Positions 47,054 to 55,814 of a stretch of DNA of 59,509 nucleotides are shown piece by piece. A program made the translations under genes and the position numbers. Source of the DNA: Pseudomonadota bacterium (GTDB lineage Bacteria > Desulfobacterota > Binatia > Bin18); NCBI GenBank assembly GCA_005804965.1, contig SYOC01000111.1, positions 1-59,509 on the forward strand, given 5' to 3'. The notes below the pieces were generated by a model. That model was given only the letters and a program-made list of their open reading frames with translations, made no database searches and was not told where the DNA came from. The first letter of the stretch is position 1; each line of letters opens with the position of its first letter.

Positions 47054-47094
47054 CCAAGCTGCATGCAGGCCAATGCCCACCGGACAGTGCGGGT

Positions 47095-47160
47095 GCATGA
47101 CGATTTCTTGGCAAAAGCCTTCTCAAACTCTCCCTGGATTCCCGCCTGCGCGGGACTGAC
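47095..47160. repeat. copy C of MITE-like repeat (partial)
   Basis: GCATGACGATTTCTTGGCAAAAGCCTTCTCAAACTCTCCCTGGATTCCCGCC. Confidence 0.7.
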
Positions 47161-47171
47161 GACTCTGCCGC

Positions 47172-47438
47172 TTAGCGGGATTCTTCCCGACGCAAGATGC
47201 GATACTCCGACAGCAAGCGGCTCACGCGCTCTTGTTCCGAAGGATAACGCCGCGAGTGTAGGAAGAGGCGCACGAGTTCGTCTTCACCGGCTTCCTCTGC
47301 TGGTTGGAGCACCTTCATCAGCTCATCCACGAGGCTGGGAAACTTCTCGCTCGGGATGTAGTAGTGCGCCCAGCCAAATTCGCAATGGCGGTGTAGGATC
47401 TTCGCGATGGTTTTTTCGAGACTGTCTCGTCCCGCCAT
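47172..47438 (-). CDS. hypothetical protein
   Basis: ATG at 47438 preceded by AAAAGGAGG; MAGRDSLEKTIAKILHRHCEFGWAHYYIPSEKFPSLVDELMKVL. Confidence 0.65.
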   Translation of the reverse strand: MAGRDSLEKTIAKILHRHCEFGWAHYYIPSEKFPSLVDELMKVLQPAEEAGEDELVRLFLHSRRYPSEQERVSRLLSEYRILRREESR

Positions 47439-47472
47439 GGACGTGCTTCCTCCTTTTGCGTGAACCGTCGCC

Positions 47473-47501
47473 ACCTTAGTAACTTAGGGAGAGGGAGTCA
47501 A
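47473..47501 (-). promoter_or_regulatory. candidate promoter for the 47172-47438 gene
   Basis: Minus strand TTGACT-N17-TAAGGT. Confidence 0.45.
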
Positions 47502-47522
47502 GGCAAACGCCGTACGAGGCTT

Positions 47523-47653
47523 GTATGACGATTTCTTGGCAAAGGCCTTCGCAAACTCTTACTGGATTCCGGGTCTCGCAGTGCTCACCCGGAATGACGA
47601 GTGTCGCAGGGTCGTCATTCCCGCGCACGCGGGCATCCAGGATTTCGTTATGC
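47523..47653. repeat. copy D of MITE-like repeat, opposite orientation to copy A
   Basis: GTATGACGATTTCTTGGCAAAGGCCTTCGCAAACTCTTACTGGATTCCGGG...GGGCATCCAGGATTTCGTTATGC. Confidence 0.8.
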
Positions 47654-47698
47654 ACCCAAGCCAGTCGGCAGCGTAGCCGGATGCCTCTACGCATCTTT

Positions 47699-48085
47699 TC
47701 ATCGCAGCCAGCCAGGGTTGCTGACGAGGAGCTTTTCTTTGACGGACGCGCGGACGTGGTCGAGCACTTGGGTGCGATACGCTCCGGCATCGGCACCGCC
47801 GCGACGAATACGTTCGCAGAGATCTTCCGTCCGTTGCCGCAACGCCTGCTTCAGGGCAGCACGCGACGGCGGTTGTTGTTCTACGTGCAGGAGGGCATTC
47901 AAACGCTCCCACTCGGCGGCAAGCTGCTCCTCTTCTTGATCGAGTTCGCGCATGACCGTGCGCAAGGCATTGGCGGCGACGCGACAATAAAACTGGCGCG
48001 AGCCGTCGAGGTGCGGCACAACCTCTTCATCAAGAAAGCGAGTCACGGCTTGCAGCAATTCTTCTCTACTGGGGCGGTCTTGCAT
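47699..48085 (-). CDS. DUF6285-like protein coupled to phosphotransferase
   Basis: MQDRPSREELLQAVTRFLDEEVVPHLDGSRQFYCRVAANALRTVMREL; start overlaps upstream stop (TAATG). Confidence 0.75.
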   Translation of the reverse strand: MQDRPSREELLQAVTRFLDEEVVPHLDGSRQFYCRVAANALRTVMRELDQEEEQLAAEWERLNALLHVEQQPPSRAALKQALRQRTEDLCERIRRGGADAGAYRTQVLDHVRASVKEKLLVSNPGWLR

Positions 48086-49149
48086 TAGTCCTCCATCAGG
48101 TGCAGCAGTTCCCATTCGGTCTCAGAGGTGCGGCGGCCAATCGCAGCCAATTCGACACTCGTGCTCAGACCATCGAGAAACGGCTGCGTCATGTTGAGGC
48201 AAATGACGCCCCAGCGCAGGTTGCCGAAAATCTCCCAAAAATGCACGCTCGCGCGTTCCACGGGATAACCACCAGCTTCTTCGTAGGCTTGCCAGAAGGG
48301 TTCACGTGTACCTACGCCACCCACGGGCAAGGTATCGTTGCCGAAGCGCCAGGAGCGAACGCACATCCAACCGAGATCTTCTAACGGGTCGCCAATATGC
48401 GCCAATTCCCAATCGAGGATGGAGCGCAGTCCTTCGGGGCCGAACATCAAGTTGCCCATGCGATAATCACCGTGGACCAGCGTTCGTTCTTGATGCGCGG
48501 GGAGGTGCTGGCGCAGCCAACGAAACGCCAGCTCGAAGGCCGGGTGCGGTTCGCGTGCCATTGTTTGGTACATCTCTTCGTAACGGAGGATTTCTTCTTC
48601 CGCTGGAGAACGCCCGTGTTGTGGTCTAGGTAGGTCTTCCAGCTGATGTTTCTGAATCGACACGCTATGAATACGCGCGAGTCTGGTGCCCATCTGTTGG
48701 GTCATGACCTCACGCGCCTCCGCGTACGCAGGGTCGCGAAAAAGCCTGCGCGGGATCGTCTCTCCTTCGATGCGTTCCATGATGAAGAAGGGCACGCCGA
48801 GCCGATCATCGCCGAGAAAGTAAGGCTTGGGAACGAGTACTTTTTCTTGATGCGCGGCAGCAATGACGCGGAACTCCAAGCTGCGCTCCATGACCGCCTG
48901 CGGACCACCAGGAGGATCGCAGCGGAGAATCAACGGCAGTGTCTCGACTTGCCCGTCGGTCTTCTCCAGCACAGCATCAAACGACCACGTCTGCCGTGAC
49001 GCGCCTCCGGTCAGGAGGTGAAGAGCAATGACGCTGACCTTGCGCACCTGGTCCTGCGGCGAGTTGCGAACAGCCTGAGTTAGAAAATCCGCCAGCAGCG
49101 GGGCTAAAGAATCCGCAGAAAAGGGAGTCGGGGTAGTGGTGGTACTCAT
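48085..49149 (-). CDS. phosphotransferase (APH/ACAD10-like kinase fold) family protein
   Basis: LVHGDYRMGNLMFGPEGLRSILDWELAHIGDPLEDLGWMC Brenner motif and DxE. Confidence 0.93.
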   Translation of the reverse strand: MSTTTTPTPFSADSLAPLLADFLTQAVRNSPQDQVRKVSVIALHLLTGGASRQTWSFDAVLEKTDGQVETLPLILRCDPPGGPQAVMERSLEFRVIAAAHQEKVLVPKPYFLGDDRLGVPFFIMERIEGETIPRRLFRDPAYAEAREVMTQQMGTRLARIHSVSIQKHQLEDLPRPQHGRSPAEEEILRYEEMYQTMAREPHPAFELAFRWLRQHLPAHQERTLVHGDYRMGNLMFGPEGLRSILDWELAHIGDPLEDLGWMCVRSWRFGNDTLPVGGVGTREPFWQAYEEAGGYPVERASVHFWEIFGNLRWGVICLNMTQPFLDGLSTSVELAAIGRRTSETEWELLHLMED

Positions 49150-49212
49150 CAGGGCATCACACTCGGGAGGGGCACGGCTCCTGAGCTTGTCGAAAGGCGT
49201 GCCCCGGAGAAC

Positions 49213-50361
49213 TTAATTCTGCATAGGGAAGCCGTACAGCTTGGCGGCGTTTTCGTAGACGATTTTCCGCCGCGTGGCTGCCGGCAAATGCGCGACTTGC
49301 TTGGAGAGAAATTCTTGCGAGTCTGGCCACACACCGTCTGGATGCGGGAAATCTGACCCCCACATCACGTTGTTCACACCGACGCGTTCAATCTGATCGA
49401 TGCCAGACTGGTCCTGCTGATAGGTGGCGTACATCTGGCGATACCAGTAGTCGCTGGGCTTCATCTTCAGTTCGAGATCTTTGAACTGATCTTCCCACTC
49501 GTAGTCGAGGCGTTCGAGCACGTAGGGAATCCAGCCGATGCCGGCTTCACCAATGACGATTTTGAGATTAGGCAAGCGTTCGAGTGCGCCGCTGTAAATA
49601 ATCGCGGCCATCGCTTCTACCATCGACATCTGGAACCCGGCAAGCAGCGTGGCTAGCCACATGCGCCGCGAGCGGTGGTCGGATAGCCACGTCATGTCTT
49701 GCTTTGGTCCTAACGTGTGGAAATGCATGGGAATGCCACACTCGTGTGCCGCCTCCCACAACGGGTTCCAGTCGTTATGCCACAGCGGCATCATGCCGGG
49801 AGAGATGGGAATCTCCGCCCCGCGAATACCCATCTTGGCGCAGCGGCGTAGCTCGGCTCCAGCTTTGGCCGGAGAAAACGTCGGCAGGCAGGCAATCGTG
49901 GCCAGTCGCTCTGGGCAGGCTCTGCTGAAGTCGGCGGCGAAGTCGTTGTAGATATGGACCACGGTTTCGACAATTTCTGGATCTTGCAGGCGAAATGCCG
50001 CACCGAGAATACCGTAGAGGACTTCGGCGACCACGCCATCGCGGTCTTGATCGAGCAAGCGATATTTCGGGTCGGAGGTGCGGAAGATGCCACGCTTGTA
50101 ATCCTCGTACAGCCCTTCCGACGCCATGCGGTCCGAGCGGTAAATTTGTCCGGGGACGTACGGTCGCCCTGCTGAGCCCATGCCACCAGCGAGGCCGAGC
50201 GTGGCACCATTGTGCGCCACCCACATGCGTCCCTCGGGGGCGTCCACCACTTTCGGCATTTTATCTTTGAGCGCCGCCGGGGCATGCTCAGTAAACAGCG
50301 TCGGTGGCAACCAGGGGAGATCGATATGACCATCGGCTGAGATGACGGGATGATTGAACAT
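49213..50361 (-). CDS. amidohydrolase (amidohydrolase_2) family protein
   Basis: VISADGHIDLP; IPMHFHTLGPKQDMTWLSDHRSRRMWLATLLAGFQMSMVEAMAAIIYSGALERLPNLKIVIGEAGIGWIPYVLERLDYEW; MWGSDFPHPDGVWP. Confidence 0.93.
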   Translation of the reverse strand: MFNHPVISADGHIDLPWLPPTLFTEHAPAALKDKMPKVVDAPEGRMWVAHNGATLGLAGGMGSAGRPYVPGQIYRSDRMASEGLYEDYKRGIFRTSDPKYRLLDQDRDGVVAEVLYGILGAAFRLQDPEIVETVVHIYNDFAADFSRACPERLATIACLPTFSPAKAGAELRRCAKMGIRGAEIPISPGMMPLWHNDWNPLWEAAHECGIPMHFHTLGPKQDMTWLSDHRSRRMWLATLLAGFQMSMVEAMAAIIYSGALERLPNLKIVIGEAGIGWIPYVLERLDYEWEDQFKDLELKMKPSDYWYRQMYATYQQDQSGIDQIERVGVNNVMWGSDFPHPDGVWPDSQEFLSKQVAHLPAATRRKIVYENAAKLYGFPMQN

Positions 50362-50550
50362 AGACTTTCCCTCCGTTGTGTTCAGATGTCATGACACCGC
50401 TTCGTTCTTTAGCAGAAAGCCCCTATCTCGGGAAAGCGGCAAGGCAGACAATCCTACCGGTGTCACCTGTCGCCGTTGCCGCCGCTGATGAGACACGCCA
50501 TAATGCAGCCAACCTGTTCCCCCACCAGCAAAAAGGAAGGAGCAACGAGC

Positions 50551-51330
50551 GTGGCGCACACATGGAGCGAAGGCGTGACCGAAGTGGCCGGAGGGAAAAT
50601 CCATTTCCTGACCAGCGGTGCCGGTGCACCAGTGCTGGTGCTGCATCGTGACGTGGGTAATCCCGGCTGGCTGCCGTTCTACGAACAATTGGCACAACAC
50701 TACACCGTGTACGTCCCCTCTCATCCCGGCTTCGACAAATCGGACCGCCCGGAGTGGATGCGCAACGTACGTGATTTGGCAGTGCTGTATCAATGGCTGC
50801 TGAAAGACATGAAGCTGCGCCCACTTTCCATCGTAGGCTTGGGGTTTGGTGGGTGGATTGCGGCGGAAATGGCGACCATGGATCACCATCAGCTTCGCAA
50901 GCTGGTGCTGGTGAGCGCTATGGGTATGAAGCCAACCCGAGGTGAGATCCTCGATCAATTTCTCTTGTATACGACGGATTACATCCGCACGGGCTTTCAC
51001 GACCCCAGCCACATGGATGCGCTGTACGGCAAAGAGCCCGAGGTCGATCAGCTCGTCGCCTGGGAGATTAACCGCGAGATGACCACACGCATCGCCTGGA
51101 AGCCCTACATGTTCAACGCGGCATTTCCGACCTTGCTGAAAAGCGTGGACACGCCGACCTTGCTCGTCTGGGGCAAGGAAGACCGGATTACGCCAGTCAA
51201 TTGTGGCGAACGCTATATGCAAGCCTTGCCACACGCCGAGCTGGCCACGCTGAATGCTTGCGGGCATTTTGTCGAGGTGGAGAAAGCCAACGAGCTAACG
51301 CAGTTGGTGGTGGAGTTTCTGGGAAAGTAG
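50551..51330 (+). CDS. alpha/beta hydrolase
   Basis: VLVLHRDVGNPGWLPFYEQLAQHYTVYVPSHPGFDKSDRPEW...LSIVGLGFGGWIAAEMA; GTG start with aaaaaggaaggag. Confidence 0.88.
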   Translation: MAHTWSEGVTEVAGGKIHFLTSGAGAPVLVLHRDVGNPGWLPFYEQLAQHYTVYVPSHPGFDKSDRPEWMRNVRDLAVLYQWLLKDMKLRPLSIVGLGFGGWIAAEMATMDHHQLRKLVLVSAMGMKPTRGEILDQFLLYTTDYIRTGFHDPSHMDALYGKEPEVDQLVAWEINREMTTRIAWKPYMFNAAFPTLLKSVDTPTLLVWGKEDRITPVNCGERYMQALPHAELATLNACGHFVEVEKANELTQLVVEFLGK

Positions 51331-51345
51331 GGAGGAATGAGTTTT

Positions 51346-51434
51346 TAGTGAGTAGTGGGTGGTTGTTAGTAATGAGTAAATAATTGTTAGTGAACAAGTT
51401 GCTTGCCTACTGAAATCCGACAACTAATAACTCA
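51346..51434. repeat. heptad repeat element with inverted right arm
   Basis: TAGTGAG-TAGTGGG-TGGTTGT-TAGTAAT-GAGTAAA-TAATTGT-TAGTGAA; right side ACAACTAATAACTCA (minus strand TGAGTTATTAGTTGT). Confidence 0.7.
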
Positions 51435-51443
51435 GGAGCTGTT

Positions 51444-52679
51444 ATGCATTTGATGTATTTCACCGAACAGCCGATGTCTGCGTACCCGCAAGAGGAAGGA
51501 GAAAAGTTCGGCTACACGGCGCTGCTCTTTCCCAACACCTTTTTTGACCGGCAAGCTGCCAGCCGCCTCTACAACGAACGGCTGGAGGAGTACGTCTATG
51601 CCGAAGAGTGCGGCGTTGATGGCATCATGTTGAACGAGCATCATAACGCGCCCTTCTGCATGCAGGCTAAGGTCAATGTCTTCGCGTCGCTTCTAGCGGG
51701 GATGACCAAGCGCGTGAAAATCGTTTTGCTCGGCAATCCGCTGCCGATCTCCGACAATCCCGTGCGGCTTGCCGAAGAATTGGCCATGATCGACTTGATC
51801 TCCAAGGGCCGATTGGTGTCAGGATTCGTCCGTGGCGGTGGCGTGGAGTCGTTGGCTACCAATGCTAACCCGGCGTTCAATCGCGAGCGTTTCAACGAAG
51901 CCCATGACCTCATCATTAAGACGTGGACTCAACCTGGGCCGTTCCGTTGGGAAGGAGAGCATTATCAACTGCGGGTGGTGAACCCTTGGGTATTGCCATT
52001 GCAACAGCCGCATCCGCGCGTGTGGATTCCTGGTGTCGTCAGCCGCGAAACGATCATCTGGGCGGCAGAGCACGGCTATCCGTACATCATTCTCAACGCG
52101 CCGATTCAAGAATGCCAAAAGATCTGGCAGCTCTACGACGAGACTGCCGCCGGCGTGGGTTTTACTGCCGGTCCGGAACATCGCGGGTATTTGATCCGCT
52201 GTCATGTGGCCGAGACCGAGGAGAAGGCCGTCGAGAATGCCAAACAGTTTATGTGGATGCAGGGCGAGTTCACCGGGCTGACGCATCCACTGTGGGCATC
52301 GCCGGCTGGTTATCTCGGCGCATGGGCACGTAAACCACTGGCCGAGTTTCGCGTTGGTCGCCGCAAACAAAGTATGCCGCCGTTCGAGAAACAGCTCCAA
52401 TCCATGGCGCTTATTGCCGGTACCCCCAAGCAAGTGATCGAGAAGCTACGCGTCATCGTCGAAGAAACACGACCGTCGATTCTGGCGCTGTGGGGCAACG
52501 ACGGCAATGTCTCTCATCACGATTCGATGTCGTGCATTCGCTTGTTAGGTCAAGAAGTCATGCCGGCGATTCGTGAGATTGGCGATAAACTCGGCCTCAA
52601 CAGTCCTTTCGAGGCTAACTCGGCAGTGAGCCTCGCGCACATGCAAAAAGGTGAGTCCACGGCGGTAGCCGCGTTGTAG
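51444..52679 (+). CDS. LLM-class flavin-dependent oxidoreductase
   Basis: EYVYAEECGVDGIMLNEHHNAPFCMQAKVNVFASLLAGMTKRVKIVLLGNPLPISDNPVRLAEELAMIDLISKGRLVSGFVRGGGVE. Confidence 0.94.
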   Translation: MHLMYFTEQPMSAYPQEEGEKFGYTALLFPNTFFDRQAASRLYNERLEEYVYAEECGVDGIMLNEHHNAPFCMQAKVNVFASLLAGMTKRVKIVLLGNPLPISDNPVRLAEELAMIDLISKGRLVSGFVRGGGVESLATNANPAFNRERFNEAHDLIIKTWTQPGPFRWEGEHYQLRVVNPWVLPLQQPHPRVWIPGVVSRETIIWAAEHGYPYIILNAPIQECQKIWQLYDETAAGVGFTAGPEHRGYLIRCHVAETEEKAVENAKQFMWMQGEFTGLTHPLWASPAGYLGAWARKPLAEFRVGRRKQSMPPFEKQLQSMALIAGTPKQVIEKLRVIVEETRPSILALWGNDGNVSHHDSMSCIRLLGQEVMPAIREIGDKLGLNSPFEANSAVSLAHMQKGESTAVAAL

Positions 52680-52749
52680 TGATGATCGGAGTACACAAGC
52701 CGTACCCGGCTGGTTCTTTAGTAATCGTTTCTATAAGGAGGGTTTCATC

Positions 52750-53148
52750 ATGGGTGCTAGCGAGAATAAAAAACTCATTCAGGAGGCGTTTGCCGCTTGG
52801 GGTCGCGGCGACGGCGGTGCTTTCTTCGGCATCTTGGACGACAACGTACGCTGGACGGTGATTGGCACCTGTCCAGTCTCACGGACGTATAACAGCAAAC
52901 AGGAATTCTTCGAGGGCGCGACCAAACCCTTGAGTGCGAAGCTGGCCGGGCCGATTCAACCTACGGTTCGCAACATCATCGCTGAGGGCGACAACATCGT
53001 GTTGCAGTGGGAAGGCAAAGCCACGACCAAGTCGGGCAAACCCTACAACAACAGCTACTGCTGGGTCATGCGCATCGCCGACGGCAAGGTGAAAGAAGGC
53101 ACAGCCTATATCGACACCGAGTTGGTATCGGAGCTGTGGAAAGGGTGA
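52750..53148 (+). CDS. NTF2-like (SnoaL/ketosteroid-isomerase fold) protein
   Basis: NKKLIQEAFAAWGRGDGGAFFGILDDNVRWTVIGTCPVSRTYNSKQEFFEGA. Confidence 0.9.
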   Translation: MGASENKKLIQEAFAAWGRGDGGAFFGILDDNVRWTVIGTCPVSRTYNSKQEFFEGATKPLSAKLAGPIQPTVRNIIAEGDNIVLQWEGKATTKSGKPYNNSYCWVMRIADGKVKEGTAYIDTELVSELWKG

Positions 53149-53230
53149 ATCGTAGGGGCGCGGTCTTTGCGCCTCGCCCGGGAAGCCTATTTTCTTCCAA
53201 TTCTTTTTCCCGTGAGGGGAAGCAATCCTT

Positions 53231-54163
53231 ATGGCAGATATTTACGACATTGTTGTGATTGGTGGTGGTGCGGCAGGATTTACTGCTGGCATGTATGGGG
53301 CGCGGGATCGGCGACACACGCTGCTGATCGAGAAATTCGCAGCCGGCGGGCAGGTGCTCAACTGCGAGCACATCGAAAACTACCCCGGGTTTCCCGACGG
53401 CGTGGCCGGGTACTCGTTTGGTCCGATGCTGCAACAACAAGCCATGAACATGGGCTTGGAGATGAAAATGGCGGAAGTCCAGTCACTCCAACTGGATGGT
53501 ACGCTCAAGGTCCTTCAAACAGATGATGGCGAAGTGCGTGCGAAAACGCTGATTGTGGCGACCGGATCGAGTTTCACCACGCTGAACATCCCGGGCGAAG
53601 AGGAATTTCTCGGCAACGGCGTATCGCATTGCGCCTCGTGCGACGGCGCTTTTTTCATGGATCAGCCGGTGGCTGTCATTGGCGGGGGCGACGCCGCACT
53701 CGATGAAGGCTTGCATCTCACCCAATACGCCTCACACGTCACCATCCTTCATCGTCGCGAGGAGCTGCGTGCGTGTCAGCTTCTACAAGAACGCGCCCAC
53801 TCCACCGAAAAAATCTCCTTCCGCTGGAACACTGTTGTCCGCGCCATTGAAGGCGAAGGCACCGTGCAACATATCCAGATCGAAGATGTGAAAACCGGCG
53901 AACGGTCGCAACTCGAGGTTTCCGGAGTCTTCCCATTCCTTGGCCTCACGCCGAACACGCAATTTCTCAACGGCCTCGTGCCGCTCGACGAACGCGGGCA
54001 GATTCTCGTGGACCTGTGCATGCGCACGGCGACGCCGGGGATACTAGCGGCTGGAGATGCACGGCACGCCTCCGTGCGTCAGCTCGCCTCCTCCGCTGGT
54101 GACGGAGCCACAGCAGCACTCACCGCCATTCGGTATTTGCAGACGAATCAATGGGAGGGGTGA
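53231..54163 (+). CDS. thioredoxin-disulfide reductase-like flavoprotein
   Basis: YDIVVIGGGAAGFTAGMYGARD; HCASCDGAFF redox motif; GILAAGDARHASVRQLASSAGDGATAA. Confidence 0.92.
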   Translation: MADIYDIVVIGGGAAGFTAGMYGARDRRHTLLIEKFAAGGQVLNCEHIENYPGFPDGVAGYSFGPMLQQQAMNMGLEMKMAEVQSLQLDGTLKVLQTDDGEVRAKTLIVATGSSFTTLNIPGEEEFLGNGVSHCASCDGAFFMDQPVAVIGGGDAALDEGLHLTQYASHVTILHRREELRACQLLQERAHSTEKISFRWNTVVRAIEGEGTVQHIQIEDVKTGERSQLEVSGVFPFLGLTPNTQFLNGLVPLDERGQILVDLCMRTATPGILAAGDARHASVRQLASSAGDGATAALTAIRYLQTNQWEG

Positions 54164-54191
54164 GTGGATGATCGTCGGTAGCTGGTCGGGT

Positions 54192-54290
54192 TCAGTGTTT
54201 TCCTTCCTTTGGGTAACGAGTCGCGTCGATCGCGATCCAAAGAAATACTAAAGAGACAACGCCTAACAAAATAGCAACGAAAGTTTCCAT
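54192..54290 (-). CDS. 32-aa small membrane protein (not in supplied ORF track)
   Basis: METFVAILLGVVSLVFLWIAIDATRYPKEGKH*; GGGAG 8 nt upstream; starts 2 nt after stop of 54293-54520 gene. Confidence 0.6.
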   Translation of the reverse strand: METFVAILLGVVSLVFLWIAIDATRYPKEGKH

Positions 54291-54292
54291 AT

Positions 54293-54520
54293 CTATAACT
54301 CCCGTAAGCTTTGGATTTGCCGCTTAATGCGGCGATGCGTGAGGACAATCCCTACCGTGAACCATACGGCAGCAAAACCTCCCCCGAGCACCAGACGCGA
54401 ATCTGCACTTGCGACGTTGGAGAGCAGCCACGTGAACAGACTGATATTGGTAACGACCAAAATTCCAAGCCAAAACTTGAGGTAAGCGATCTGCTCCTTG
54501 GCTACATCAAGCTCTGACAT
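54293..54520 (-). CDS. small two-TM hypothetical protein
   Basis: MSELDVAKEQIAYLKFWLGILVVTNISLFTWLLSNVASADSRLVLGGGFAAVWFTVGIVLTHRRIKRQIQSLREL; ATG with GGAGG upstream. Confidence 0.7.
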   Translation of the reverse strand: MSELDVAKEQIAYLKFWLGILVVTNISLFTWLLSNVASADSRLVLGGGFAAVWFTVGIVLTHRRIKRQIQSLREL

Positions 54521-54771
54521 GAATCCTCCAGACGGGCTTTCTGCCAAGTGTACACCAGATGGAGGCAAAAAACTTCAAACCTTAGAGTTCCGCACCTTAG
54601 AGAAAGCTCAGGTCTAAGGCGTGGATAAAGACCGCCGACCGCTTCATGTGAGTTGTGGACCAGAGCGGAAGCAGGAAATTGTCGTCATGAAAACTGGCGC
54701 AGGAGGTCGTCTACTCCCGACGGTGGTCACGAGCGAAGCGTTTTTGGCTTGGCCACTGGGAGGATAAAGTC

Positions 54772-55701
54772 CTACGCCGTGGCTTGCAATGAGCGGTCTG
54801 GGTCGTTTGTCAGGAGACGAGACGGCTTTCCTTTGAGAAAGTCGATGAACTCTTGCGCTGCCGGCGTGAAGCGCCGTCCGCGCTTGGAAATGATGGCCAG
54901 TGGTCGCATCAAGACTTCGTCGGCAAACTGAATCGCTTTGAGCGTCTCGTTTTTGACTTCTTGCACGATGGAGGGTTCGGGTACGATGGAGATGCCAGAC
55001 CCAATCTCGACGACGCGCTTGATAGTTTCGATGTTGTCAACTTCCATCATATATTGGACTTTGATACCGTGCTGGCGAAAGGTGCGGTCCAACGCCCGCC
55101 GCGTCGCGACATCGCGCTCGAAGCCGACAAATTTTTCTCCTTGCAGTTTCTTGATAGGAATGCGTTGAAGTTGAGCAAAGGGATGTTGCGGAGAACAGAT
55201 CAAGACGAGGCGGTCTTCGCGAAACGGCGTCGCGAGAATTTGTGGACGCTTGCCGGGATAAGCGACAATGCCGAGGTCCACGTCGCTGCGGCTGACCTCT
55301 TCGTAAATTTTGTTGGCGCGTGTGTACTCTAAATGCACGGTGACATCAGGAAACGCTTGCAGGTAGCGCTTCAGTGGCGCGGACAATTCGTACAGCCCCA
55401 CGCTGTAGACGGTCGCGACCCGGACTGTCCCCGTCACCGAACGCGATAACGTCTGGAGTGAATCTTCGATTTCTTTGTAGCGCTGGACGATTTCTTTGCC
55501 AGCTTGGTACAGGACTTGTCCAGCCTGCGTGAGGCGGATGTGCCCCTTTGACCGTTCGACAAGTTCACGGCCATAGCGGTCCTCCAAGCTGCGGATTTGT
55601 TGGCTGACCGCCGATTGGGTGATGAAATTCTTTGACGCCGCGAGGGAAAAGCTCCCTGTTTCCGCGAGGTCACAAAAGACTTTAAGCGTCTCAATATGCA
55701 T
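54772..55701 (-). CDS. LysR-family transcriptional regulator
   Basis: MHIETLKVFCDLAETGSFSLAASKNFITQSAVSQQIRSLEDRYGRELVERSKGHIRLTQAG. Confidence 0.97.
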   Translation of the reverse strand: MHIETLKVFCDLAETGSFSLAASKNFITQSAVSQQIRSLEDRYGRELVERSKGHIRLTQAGQVLYQAGKEIVQRYKEIEDSLQTLSRSVTGTVRVATVYSVGLYELSAPLKRYLQAFPDVTVHLEYTRANKIYEEVSRSDVDLGIVAYPGKRPQILATPFREDRLVLICSPQHPFAQLQRIPIKKLQGEKFVGFERDVATRRALDRTFRQHGIKVQYMMEVDNIETIKRVVEIGSGISIVPEPSIVQEVKNETLKAIQFADEVLMRPLAIISKRGRRFTPAAQEFIDFLKGKPSRLLTNDPDRSLQATA

Positions 55702-55814
55702 ATTTACTAATAATATAATGAAGCATTTTTTTCTTTACTTGTAGCGGATCTTTCGCTATCCTGCCACCTCAATCCACAACACGCTAGTCCGAATGTCGTT
55801 AGAGGAGAGTTGCC

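Noticed and set aside
47559-47987. 142-aa minus-strand ORF across MITE copy D
   Set aside because: Composed largely of repeat translation (WIPACAGMT-type peptides) and antisense of the DUF6285-like gene.
54570-54771. Possible IS remnant between the small membrane genes and the LysR gene (CCTTAGAG direct repeats, CTAAGG)
   Set aside because: No transposase similarity or clear inverted repeats; insufficient support.
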